NCBI RefSeq assembly: GCF_046237625.1
Contig: NZ_CP143545.1
Coordinates: 558,001-622,000 of the forward strand
Direction of reading: 5' to 3'
DNA length: 64,000 bases
Source of the DNA: Paraperibacillus esterisolvens
Lineage (GTDB): Bacteria > Bacillota > Bacilli > Bacillales > DSM-1321
Numbering within the stretch: position 1 is the first letter of the stretch; each line of letters starts with the position of its first letter. The position numbers and the translations under genes are program-made. The notes under the pieces are model-generated. The model saw nothing but the letters and a program-made list of their open reading frames with translations. It was not told the DNA's origin and did no database searches. Below are positions 50,249 through 58,801 of this stretch, in pieces.

Positions 50249-50812
50249 ATGAATAAATTAGCAATGGACTGTATAAATAAATTAGTATTTATGGAGAAAA
50301 TGAACCTTTTTGAAAAACCAGATGTAATTCTTTATCATCCAGGTCACTTTCCAGAATTAAATGAACAATTATTGAATTACTACAGGACATCCGGAGCAAA
50401 GCTAATTTTGATTCCCGAAGTTTATAATGATTTCTTAAAATGTAATGAATATGATTTTTATGCCCCGCTATTAATAAAAGAGGGCATTGAAAAGGAAAAA
50501 CTGCTGCCAATATTCAATGGGCATGGTTTAAAGGGAGTAGATGGTGTCCTTCAATCAGCATTTAGTTTCCTTAATACCACCAGCCATAAGAAGATTTTAT
50601 TAGCTGGGAAATCATTTTTTTGCAAACGCTTCTATCTATTAGCTTCTGTCTATGCAAATGAGAACAAGGTTTTGGATGTTTTACCGCTTGAAGATAATAG
50701 AGGCATTACACCTGACAAATGGACACAAAGTGAAAAAGGCAGAGCGAGGGTTTTAAACGAAATTGAACAATATGCAAGTATTGTAAAGAAACAAATAAAT
50801 GCTTTACCCTAA
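50249..50812 (+). CDS. YdcF/DUF218-like protein
   Basis: A 187-residue protein resembling the DUF218 (ElyC/SanA/YdcF) fold: PDVILYHPGHFPELNEQLLN, GAKLILIPEVYNDFL, KEGIEKEKLLPIFNGHGLKG, and KKILLAGKSFFCKRFYLLAS, where the last matches the conserved strand-helix. The usual acidic pocket residues are only partly present. Cytosolic. GGTGGAGGTAACTAGACA precedes the ATG. The gene is more AT-rich than its neighbours, suggesting acquisition. Confidence 0.65.
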   Translation: MNKLAMDCINKLVFMEKMNLFEKPDVILYHPGHFPELNEQLLNYYRTSGAKLILIPEVYNDFLKCNEYDFYAPLLIKEGIEKEKLLPIFNGHGLKGVDGVLQSAFSFLNTTSHKKILLAGKSFFCKRFYLLASVYANENKVLDVLPLEDNRGITPDKWTQSEKGRARVLNEIEQYASIVKKQINALP

Positions 50813-50937
50813 TAATGGGAGGAAACCTATTATTTAGAATGTAGAGTGTTTCACCTTTTAGTTTAAATAGAAGTACAGGAAAAAAAGAACAATCATTTTT
50901 TATAAATTTGCATCCATGTTTATAACAACAGCCAATG

Positions 50938-50977
50938 AAAAAGACAGGGGGCCTGAGTAGAGCCCTCTGTCTTTTTG
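50938..50977. terminator. Bidirectional terminator between convergent genes
   Basis: AAAGACAGGGGGC / GCCCTCTGTCTTT with an 8-nt loop and A/T runs on both sides; serves inhA (minus) and the YdcF-like gene (plus). Confidence 0.85.
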
Positions 50978-51002
50978 CTAGAACAACTTTTTCATTGATC
51001 AT

Positions 51003-53402
51003 TTACTTATAAACTACTATCGCACCAACTGATTTGTCTGTGGCTTGCCCGTTGACACGTACTTTCAGGCCGTAAGATCCGATTTTTCGTCCAGCATCAT
51101 CCATGAATGGATTTTCAAATGACTGACTGTCATTGAATAATGAGACGGCCGGCTGGCTTGCAAGGCTGAGTGTCTGGACGCCAGGGTAGTTCACATCCAG
51201 CCCAGATGTAGGGTTCAGGCCGAAAGCAGCATCCGCAATATGGAAGCGGGTGCTTGCCTGAACAGGCGAACTTCCAGTAATGTTCCATTTAAGGTCAGTG
51301 TTTGGATGTGCATCCACCACTCCGACAAAGCCTTCACCAGGGTGAGTGCCTGTCCAGTTATCAGTGAATGTAGGGTCTACATACCAGACCACAAGTCCGC
51401 TGTCGTAGCTCACCAGTGAGCTTCCGCGTCTGATGTTCTTCAGGCCTTCGTCAACACCTTTATGGTTACGCCATTCTAACAGGTAGTAATGATCTGAGTA
51501 TTTAAAGCCGTCTGATTTTTCGAAGCCCTCAAGCTTGAAAGCTGATGCTCCTTCAGCATCATCCTTCAACAGCTCTTGCCCGTCAGCAGTAACCGTGATG
51601 TTATCTGCGAAGAAGCCCTGCTGTGAGGTGCCCCAGTCGGTGATATAGCGGAAACGGAGCTTGATTTTCTTGCCGGCGTACTCCTTCAGGTCAAAGGATT
51701 GTGCTTTCCATCCATCGGAATTTCCTGTGAAGCCTGGAAGGGCTTCAGGGATGGTAGGGTAGGCACCAGAGACAGCGGAGCTTGAAGTATTGTTGTTTCC
51801 AAGTGACTTCCAGGTCCCGCCATTATCTGATGACACTTGTACAAATGCAAAATCCCAGTCCTTCTCAATGTCATACCAGGCATCAAATTTCAGTTCTGCA
51901 GTTGCTTTACCGGTAAGGTCAACATCCGCAGTCATCTTTGTATCGATTTCATCTGCCTGTCCGCCCCAGTACTGATAACTGCCGGCTGCAGGTGTATTGA
52001 TCTTTGTTTTTTTCTTAGGCAGGTTCACTTTTACCGCAATCGGATTTTTACCGTTCGGGGAGTTTGCCTGATCAAGAAGGAATTGAGAGCCGTTTGTGCT
52101 TACTTCGTCCCAGTTTACATTCACTGTCTGAGTCCAGTTCCCGCCAAGGTAGGACTGCAGATAGGATTTGGCAAGCGGCGAGAAGCCCGTCGGCTCTGTT
52201 CCGCCGATTTTACCGGCCCATGAGCCGGATGCCATGATGGACCAATAAGCTACAGGCTCGCCGGTTCCGGAATAGATTGTGTCATACTCATCCGGGTATC
52301 CGAGGTCATGGCCGTATTCGTGTGCAAATACGCCGGTTGCCCCGTCTTCAGGCATCATGGTGTAATCATAAAAACCTGGGATTCCTTTTCCTAAACCATC
52401 CGGATCATAAAATGATGCGGAACGGTGGGACCAGATGGCATTATCACCAAGTGAACCTCCGCCTGCTTCCTGGCCAACTCCAGAATGGATGATCATCAAG
52501 TGATCCACAAGGCCGTCTTTTTCTTGTAAATTACCATCACCATCTAAATCATGCGGATCTTCGAAATCATAGTCACTTAAAGGAATGCCAGCCGCTTTCG
52601 CAGCATTATAAGTGTCTCTTACTAATTGCTTTGAACCTCCTGGGCTGACATTGTCATGGCCGCCGCCTTGATCCTTTGTTTTATCAGCACCATAAAAAGC
52701 TGCAGTCCCAGGTACTTTCAGCCATCCAAATGCCTTTCCATCTACGGAATATGTGCCGCCCGATTGCTGTTCATAAAATTGTTTCATAGAAACAAAGTTT
52801 TCGCCGTTAGGACCTTTTACGCCATTGTCGCCGAAAATCATATCTTCATAGTGGCTCAGCGGATAATCCTTGTAATAGTTAGCCGATTCGCCAGGCTGAA
52901 TTTTGTTATGTTCAAAGTCGGAATACTCAACAGCCAGGACGAGGACTTTGTCTTTTCTGGTATCACCTGTATACTTTGTTTCACTGACCGGGTCCGGATT
53001 ACCCTTTAAGTGGCCCTTTTTCTGGCCGTTTCCATTCAGGAGTCCGTTATTGAATTTCTTGAATTCCTGCTGCTTTTTGGCCTCAGACTGCTTCACTTTA
53101 GCAGCGAGCGGATCGGCCCCTTTTACTCCGGATTCCTTGCCTTTAACCTCGAGATATTCCTGCAAAGCCTTCTGCTTGTCTGCTTCGCTGGCACCGGCTG
53201 GAATTTCACCGCGCTTGATCAGTGCCTCCAAAAGCTTTTCATCATTTACAATGCCCATATCCAATGAACCGTGGGAATGGATTTGTGACTCAAGTCCTGT
53301 CTCGGATGCTTTTACCGGCCCAGCTGAGTAGCCGGGGATACCAGAAAATAATGTTCCGGCCATTACTACGGATGTTAGACCGGTTTTGAAGAGCTTGTTC
53401 AA
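51003..53402 (-). CDS. inhA: Immune inhibitor A metalloprotease (M6)
   Basis: A 799-residue secreted protease: signal peptide MNKLFKTGLTSVVMAGTLFS then a propeptide, the zinc motif HEYGHDLGYPDEY (residues 361-373) and the M6 Met-turn-like YWSIMASGSW. Residues about 470-640 contain a jelly-roll/MAM-like module (FDAWYDIEKDWDFAFVQVSS; KLRFRYITDWGTSQQGFFAD). The C-terminus ends FGLKV-type beta structure (GSYGLKVRVNGQATDKSVGA). It degrades host or environmental peptides outside the cell. AGGGGGTTATTC precedes the ATG. Divergent from the permease pair. Confidence 0.93.
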   Translation of the reverse strand: MNKLFKTGLTSVVMAGTLFSGIPGYSAGPVKASETGLESQIHSHGSLDMGIVNDEKLLEALIKRGEIPAGASEADKQKALQEYLEVKGKESGVKGADPLAAKVKQSEAKKQQEFKKFNNGLLNGNGQKKGHLKGNPDPVSETKYTGDTRKDKVLVLAVEYSDFEHNKIQPGESANYYKDYPLSHYEDMIFGDNGVKGPNGENFVSMKQFYEQQSGGTYSVDGKAFGWLKVPGTAAFYGADKTKDQGGGHDNVSPGGSKQLVRDTYNAAKAAGIPLSDYDFEDPHDLDGDGNLQEKDGLVDHLMIIHSGVGQEAGGGSLGDNAIWSHRSASFYDPDGLGKGIPGFYDYTMMPEDGATGVFAHEYGHDLGYPDEYDTIYSGTGEPVAYWSIMASGSWAGKIGGTEPTGFSPLAKSYLQSYLGGNWTQTVNVNWDEVSTNGSQFLLDQANSPNGKNPIAVKVNLPKKKTKINTPAAGSYQYWGGQADEIDTKMTADVDLTGKATAELKFDAWYDIEKDWDFAFVQVSSDNGGTWKSLGNNNTSSSAVSGAYPTIPEALPGFTGNSDGWKAQSFDLKEYAGKKIKLRFRYITDWGTSQQGFFADNITVTADGQELLKDDAEGASAFKLEGFEKSDGFKYSDHYYLLEWRNHKGVDEGLKNIRRGSSLVSYDSGLVVWYVDPTFTDNWTGTHPGEGFVGVVDAHPNTDLKWNITGSSPVQASTRFHIADAAFGLNPTSGLDVNYPGVQTLSLASQPAVSLFNDSQSFENPFMDDAGRKIGSYGLKVRVNGQATDKSVGAIVVYK

Positions 53403-53436
53403 TGAATAACCCCCTAAATGTTGTAAGTTTATCCTT

Positions 53437-53475
53437 ATATTATTGTAAAAGTTAGAATATTCAAATAGGAATATT
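53437..53475 (-). promoter_or_regulatory. inhA promoter with overlapping inverted repeat
   Basis: On the minus strand TTGAAT (53464-53459), 16 bp, TAATAT (53442-53437). AATATTC (53456-53462) and GAATATT (53469-53475) form an inverted repeat over the -35 box, a candidate operator. The rest of the 337-bp gap to 53739 carries a small TTGGAA/TTCCAA dyad at 53557-53573 and no gene. Confidence 0.5.
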
Positions 53476-53739
53476 TTCTTATATTCTGATAATTTTCTGG
53501 GTCTATAGATTTATTTCATGCGGAAATGGGGGGCAATTTGTATTCTATATTGCGGTTTGGAAGGACTTTCCAACTGGGTCAAAGGGGTGCAGGGGTGTTT
53601 TCTTTATGCAGAACAAGCATAAAGAATTAGAAAACAACATTGGGAATTGGAAACATTTTCAATAATAATAGTGTTATAATTGTAAGAAAAATAAAATAAT
53701 TCACATTAAATTGCAACGTTGAGTGTTGAGGGGGCAATT

Positions 53740-55590
53740 ATGAAGGCAGTTAAAATTCTCTTAATGTACATCGTTAGTATTTTTGCAATCCTATTTATAA
53801 GTGTTATTCCAAAGGTCACACTGGACAAGGGGTTATTCAATATTACCGGTTTTGTCCAGGAAACTGCGAATCTGGTTCCTAAATTTGTGAAACCTGGAAA
53901 TTGGATCATGAGTATGGGTGAAGCCTCTTTCCCCATCATAAATATTATTTGGAAGCCGTATCTTTACTCGGCTTCGATATTGATAGGAACGATGGCGGCA
54001 GGAACTGCCCTTGCTTTTGTTCTGGCCCGGCGTGTTCGTGAAAGAAAAGCAATTGCTGCCATTGCAGCTGGGTATTTTTCTTTCTTTTCCAATTTAGGGG
54101 GAGGACTTTTGGTGGGCGGCGCTGTTTTCTTTCTTGTATCCCAATTTGATATACATGGGGGCGGCTTTTGGGGTTATATCCTGTGCTTTCTGCTTGCAGC
54201 CGTCATCCCGGTTTCAGCGGTCTTTGGTTTTTTCACAAGGATGGAAGCGGGAATATCAGTTAGTGAAATTAAACAGGTTCATAGCCTGTTCCAGCTGCTT
54301 TTTAAAACTGCGGCATGGAGCGCGGCCATCGGCCTGCCTGCGGCAGAGTACCTGGCCGGGACAAAGGGGATTTCCTTTTATATGGCCGCATCCCTTGAGC
54401 CGGTCGTGATTGCGGTGTGTCTGAGTCTGATGTTTACGTTGATTTATGTTTTTTATGCGTTCCTCATTTTGTTTATAAAAGAGGAAGAGGCAGGCATTCC
54501 TTCGGGAGAAATATGGAAGAAACGCTTACGGGCTGCCTTTGACATTATCAAGGTGCATTTTTCTAATCCTAAATTTGCCGGGGGGTTTATCTTTCTTTTC
54601 GGCTTGCTGGCTTTCAGCTTCTGCTATTCAGCATTTATGGGTGAACCGATCCAGAAGGTGAATCTGCTTACAGATGGAAAGGGCCGGGTACTGAGCGCCC
54701 CGCCTCATCCACCTTCGCATTATATGTGGTTCGGGTCTGATTTCAATGGTGCCAGCATACGGGACCAGCTGTTCGTCGGGGCAAAATATACACTTATATT
54801 CGGACTCTTCATCGCTTTGCTGCGGGTAGCCGGTGGATTTGGACTGGCTGTCATCTATACATTCAGCCTAAAGGAAAGAACAAGGATATTCATCAATAAA
54901 TTTGTAGACTCCATACATTTCCTGCCGCTCAGCCTGATTGCCGTCATCCTGCTGTCTCCCATCCTCATGGACCGCGGCGGCGGGGATTTTGAATATCCAT
55001 TCATGGAACGAATTGTACTTGAAGTAGTCATCCTGACCCTGCTGGTCCTTCCGCTGACCACGGTCCTGATTGGCAATGAAATGAGGCTTATCGCGAGGGA
55101 GATGTATGTGGAAAGCGCACGGACGCTTGGGGGCGATGACCGTCATATTTTGTGGAAGCATATCTTCCCGCAGCTGGCTTCCAGGCTGTTTATCATCTTT
55201 GGGCAGCAGTTTATCCAGGTTCTGCTGATCTTTGTCCACCTTGGCATTTTCTCTCTTTTCTTTGGAGGGACATTGGTCTCGCTGACCAATTTAGAGCACC
55301 CATACTCCAGTCTTACAAATGAATGGTCCGGGTTGATTTCAAACGCAAAAAACGCCTTTGCTTACGGGAAGTACTGGCTCTTGCTTTCACCGCTGCTTGC
55401 CTTCATGTTCTGTATTATCGCCATGCAATTCGTTGTCCAGGGAGTACAGGAGGTTCAGCATAAGAAGATCGGTGTTCTCATGCCGAAGCGCAGGAAATTC
55501 AAAGGTAAAAAGGAATCGGCCGAGGTTTTTGCCCTAAAAGAAGAGGGGCAGTTTGCCCTGTCATCCCGAAAGAAAAACCGGGTCATCTGA
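53740..55590 (+). CDS. Large Opp-like ABC permease (fused halves), permease 1
   Basis: A 616-residue protein with about twelve membrane helices. The second half is an OppC/DppC-type permease: the loop HYMWFGSD (residue 327 on) stands where HPLGTD-type sequences occur, and VESARTLGGDDRHILWKHIF (from 457) is an EAA loop for docking an ATPase. The first half resembles an OppB-like domain that lacks a clear EAA loop. The C-terminal 40 residues are highly basic (KRRKFKGKKE, SSRKKNRVI). GAGGGGG precedes ATG 53740. No ATPase or binding protein is encoded nearby. Confidence 0.75.
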   Translation: MKAVKILLMYIVSIFAILFISVIPKVTLDKGLFNITGFVQETANLVPKFVKPGNWIMSMGEASFPIINIIWKPYLYSASILIGTMAAGTALAFVLARRVRERKAIAAIAAGYFSFFSNLGGGLLVGGAVFFLVSQFDIHGGGFWGYILCFLLAAVIPVSAVFGFFTRMEAGISVSEIKQVHSLFQLLFKTAAWSAAIGLPAAEYLAGTKGISFYMAASLEPVVIAVCLSLMFTLIYVFYAFLILFIKEEEAGIPSGEIWKKRLRAAFDIIKVHFSNPKFAGGFIFLFGLLAFSFCYSAFMGEPIQKVNLLTDGKGRVLSAPPHPPSHYMWFGSDFNGASIRDQLFVGAKYTLIFGLFIALLRVAGGFGLAVIYTFSLKERTRIFINKFVDSIHFLPLSLIAVILLSPILMDRGGGDFEYPFMERIVLEVVILTLLVLPLTTVLIGNEMRLIAREMYVESARTLGGDDRHILWKHIFPQLASRLFIIFGQQFIQVLLIFVHLGIFSLFFGGTLVSLTNLEHPYSSLTNEWSGLISNAKNAFAYGKYWLLLSPLLAFMFCIIAMQFVVQGVQEVQHKKIGVLMPKRRKFKGKKESAEVFALKEEGQFALSSRKKNRVI

Positions 55591-55606
55591 CGAAGGAGGA
55601 GAAACC

Positions 55607-57769
55607 ATGGGCTATTTATTAAAGTTAATTAAAATTGCTTTTTATTATGTGCTCGGAGTTATTGGGATCCTTTTCGTCAGCATTGTACCCGGGGTGATCG
55701 CGAGCGGAGCAGTCTATAAAATTCCAGTCTATCTGGAGGAATTTTATAAGTTTTTCTTTGAATTCCTGAAAAAAGAGAACTGGGTTTTTTATTATAAAAA
55801 ACAGCCGCAGCCGATCCTGGAATTTTTGAAGGAGCCTTATATTTATTCTGCAAAAATATTTATCGGCGGAATTCTGCTTGGCTTTTTCACTGCCCTGCTC
55901 CTTGCCTTTCTGACATTCCTGCTGCCGGGATATATTACCAGGCCGGCCAAAAAGGTGCTGAGCCTGCTTGAGACAATGCCGGATCTGCTCGTGGCAGTCC
56001 TTCTGCAGCTTTTGGTGGTGGAGTTTTTCAAAAAAACAGATATCCTTCTTTTCAAGTTTGTGGTGATTGGAGAGGAGACCATCTATCTCGCCCCCATCCT
56101 CACTCTATCTATTCTGCCGGCCATCTTTTTATACAAACTGATTCTGATGCTGGCGGAGGAGGAGCTGATCAAACCATATACCGAATATGCATCGGCAAAG
56201 GGAATGGGGAGGCTTCGCATCCTGATTGTCCATGTTTTCAGAAATATTTTCCCTTCTATCTTCTATCATTCTAAAATTATCGTGTGGGGATCGATGTCAA
56301 GCCTGTTTATTATAGAAACTGTCTATAATACGAGAGGCCTGACGGTTTACAGCCAGATGGCTCCAAAGCCGATGGTGCTTGCGGTCATGCTGCTGATGAT
56401 TTTCACTCCTTTCTTCATCCTGTATCAGGCAGGACAGGTTTGGCTGGACAGCATGGCCGGAGGCAGAGGAAAAGAAAGGCGCAGAAAGGGCTTTTCCTTT
56501 TCAAACTTCTCATTTATAACAAATCCATCAGCATGGATGAAATCCTGGGTTCAATATAAGAAGCCTGCATTTGTACTGGCGCTATTTGTTCTATACTGTT
56601 TTCTGTTCATCAAAAATGACGAAGATCCTGTCAAGCTGGCGCTATTGTATTACAGTGCCAAGGCTCAGGAAGCGGGTGCAGGGGATAAGAGCGCTGCTGC
56701 AGCCAACTATGAGATCAAGGATGATTTCAATTCCATGCTGAAGGCGGTGAAGGATGGGGACAAGGAATTGTTCATGAGCTTCCAGAATACAGCTAACAAA
56801 ACGTTCTACAAGGAGCAGGAACACTTCTTTGACGAGATTGTCCTAAGCAGAAAGCAGGGGAGATGGGACACCTCCCTCGATATTGGGGAAATCAATGTCA
56901 GCTCGGCAGATACCGGCTCCCTGAGCATGCTGGTCACCATGGATGACGGAGGGGGAAGATCATATAAGAATGCCGTCACCTACAAAATGATAAAAAAAGG
57001 CGGAAAGTGGAGGCTGAATGATGTCTCCTTCCAAAAGAAGAAGTATAACACGGTAACCGTTTTTTACGAAAAAGGGCAGGATAAAAGGGCATACGAGGTC
57101 CTTCTGGAGGCAACATCAGTCGTCCGCTTATACAATCAGGAATTTGACTGGAAGCCGGGCGATATTGAAATCAAGCTGTATTCAACTCCTGTTCAGCTCG
57201 CTGCTACCCTCCCTGCACCGGAAGCCTATTCCTGGAGTGGTTATGGGGAGAGCATTAAGCTGATACATAAAAGTAATTCTGCTGGTGCGGCTGAAACACC
57301 CGGCCAAATCCTTACTTATGAAATTGCTGCAAAAATGCTCGCAGATCTAACCAATGATAATGCCGCCGATTATGTGCAGTCGGGATTATCCCAAGTAATG
57401 AAAAATATCGCGCAGGACACCGGAAGCGGCTATGCCCTGATCAAAGATTTCCTTCCATACCAGAAGGAAGAAGCAAGAGTAATGCTGTCACGCATTCCGG
57501 CCATTTCAGAGATACAAAAATTCACAGAAAAAGATCCAATCCAGGGCATGTATGCCGGTATATTGCTTACTTCCTATCTGCTTGAGGAGAAAGGAATGGA
57601 AAAGTTCATTGAATTCGCTGCAGAACTTAAGAAGAATGAATTTGTGGAGGAAGGATCCCTTAAAAAGAGCAGGCTGAAGAATGAACGTACACTCCAGGCA
57701 ATCCAAAAGGTGTATGGCCCATTAAATAAGCTTGATGCCGAAATCGCGTCATATGCAAAAAAGAAATAA
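55607..57769 (+). CDS. Opp-like ABC permease fused to an extracytoplasmic pseudo-peptidase region, permease 2
   Basis: A 720-residue protein. Residues 80-290 are an OppB-like permease with EAA loop YASAKGMGRLRILIVHVFRN (from about 194). A last membrane helix (FVLALFVLYCFLFI, about 321-334) leads to a 380-residue outside region: an NTF2/DUF4878-like part (MLKAVKDGDKELFMSFQNTA ... KGGKWRLNDVSF) and a gluzincin (peptidase MA-like) part. There the HExxH helix reads TYEIAA, both His lost, and the E-G-L-A site reads QSGLSQ; the following YAGILLTSYLLEEKGMEKFI is conserved. AGGAGGAGAAACC precedes the ATG; 16 bp after permease 1. Confidence 0.72.
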   Translation: MGYLLKLIKIAFYYVLGVIGILFVSIVPGVIASGAVYKIPVYLEEFYKFFFEFLKKENWVFYYKKQPQPILEFLKEPYIYSAKIFIGGILLGFFTALLLAFLTFLLPGYITRPAKKVLSLLETMPDLLVAVLLQLLVVEFFKKTDILLFKFVVIGEETIYLAPILTLSILPAIFLYKLILMLAEEELIKPYTEYASAKGMGRLRILIVHVFRNIFPSIFYHSKIIVWGSMSSLFIIETVYNTRGLTVYSQMAPKPMVLAVMLLMIFTPFFILYQAGQVWLDSMAGGRGKERRRKGFSFSNFSFITNPSAWMKSWVQYKKPAFVLALFVLYCFLFIKNDEDPVKLALLYYSAKAQEAGAGDKSAAAANYEIKDDFNSMLKAVKDGDKELFMSFQNTANKTFYKEQEHFFDEIVLSRKQGRWDTSLDIGEINVSSADTGSLSMLVTMDDGGGRSYKNAVTYKMIKKGGKWRLNDVSFQKKKYNTVTVFYEKGQDKRAYEVLLEATSVVRLYNQEFDWKPGDIEIKLYSTPVQLAATLPAPEAYSWSGYGESIKLIHKSNSAGAAETPGQILTYEIAAKMLADLTNDNAADYVQSGLSQVMKNIAQDTGSGYALIKDFLPYQKEEARVMLSRIPAISEIQKFTEKDPIQGMYAGILLTSYLLEEKGMEKFIEFAAELKKNEFVEEGSLKKSRLKNERTLQAIQKVYGPLNKLDAEIASYAKKK

Positions 57770-57906
57770 TCCAGATGGCTGCCTAGTGCAGCCTCTTTCA
57801 ATGTCGAAATTTAATGGAAAGGTCCCTTTTAATTCAAAAAGGACTATTTACACAGAAGGGCGAAAAGAATAAGAGATTATGGGATTTTACTAAAGGAGGA
57901 GTAGGA

Positions 57907-58635
57907 ATGAACGTGAAGAAAAAAGGGCTGCGGTTTGCTGCAGCAGCCGTATTATTAGCCTGCATGCCCTTTTCGGCAGCAGCCAAGACGGTAAAACGGG
58001 ACGACAGCCCTTTTCCGGTACGGTATGTGGCCCTGGGTGATTCGCTCGCAGCTGGCCAGACTCCGTACAAATATGTGGATTACGGCTATCCGGACTATTT
58101 GGCAGAAGCGTTTGACGGAAGAAGGTACAAGCTTAAGGAATTCGATAACTATGGAATACCAGGGTATACCTCTGAGAACGTAAAGAATGATGTTGTTAAA
58201 AGCAAGAAAATCCGGGAAGATATCAAGGATGCAACACATTTGACCATTGATATCGGGGCAAATGACCTGCTGCCGAAATTGAAGACAGACCCGGCCGGCG
58301 CTATCCTGACGGCGGCAGCCAACCTGGAAGTCATCCTGGAGACCATCGACTCACTGAATCCAAGGGTCCAAGTCTATGTGATGGGTTATTATAACCCTTA
58401 CCCTTCCATGCCGGCTGCGGAGCAGGCCAGGCTTCTGCCGGTCCTCCAGAAGCTGAATGAAGTGATCAAAGCAGCTGCGTCAAAAAATAACGATGCGTAT
58501 GTACCGACTGAAGCACTGATAGCGGCAAAGGCTTTGGAATACATTCCTAATTCCGCTGACATTCACTTGAGTGAAGCGGGGTATAAAGCAGTTGCTTCAG
58601 AGTTTTGGAAAGTTATGGACAAAAAGAAGAAATGA
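57907..58635 (+). CDS. Secreted SGNH/GDSL hydrolase
   Basis: A 242-residue SGNH hydrolase with a signal peptide (FAAAAVLLACMPFSAAAK). Catalytic Ser46 in ALGDSLAAG, block II around GIPGYTS, block III DIGANDLL, and Asp218/His220 in DIHLSEAGY. Acts outside the cell on esters or acyl groups. AAAGGAGGAGTAGGA selects ATG 57907. It follows permease 2 by 137 bp on the same strand without a clear terminator between, so co-transcription is possible. Confidence 0.9.
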   Translation: MNVKKKGLRFAAAAVLLACMPFSAAAKTVKRDDSPFPVRYVALGDSLAAGQTPYKYVDYGYPDYLAEAFDGRRYKLKEFDNYGIPGYTSENVKNDVVKSKKIREDIKDATHLTIDIGANDLLPKLKTDPAGAILTAAANLEVILETIDSLNPRVQVYVMGYYNPYPSMPAAEQARLLPVLQKLNEVIKAAASKNNDAYVPTEALIAAKALEYIPNSADIHLSEAGYKAVASEFWKVMDKKKK

Positions 58636-58638
58636 GGG

Positions 58639-58672
58639 AGAGGCCCGGCGGATGCTCTGCAGGGTCTTTTTT
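58639..58672 (+). terminator. Terminator after the SGNH hydrolase
   Basis: AGGCCC / GGGTCT stem (one wobble) followed by seven T residues. Confidence 0.6.
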
Positions 58673-58738
58673 TGTACCTATTCTTAATGCCGGGCACCTT
58701 TCTTTAGCAGCTAATTTAATAAATATTTCCAATAAACA

Positions 58739-58783
58739 TTGAAACTGACATTAGTGTCGATTATAATAACGACAAAGATGTCA
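58739..58783 (+). promoter_or_regulatory. Promoter and TetR-type operator of the MFS/TetR operon
   Basis: TTGAAA (58739-58744), exactly 17 bp, TATAAT (58762-58767): a near-consensus sigma-A promoter. A 38-bp concentric dyad centred at 58764.5 covers the -10 box: TGACAT (58746-58751) with ATGTCA (58778-58783), and TGTCG (58755-58759) with CGACA (58770-58774). This fits binding of a TetR dimer, or two dimers, encoded two genes on. Confidence 0.8.
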
Positions 58784-58801
58784 TTTTTAATGGAGGCTTA
58801 T

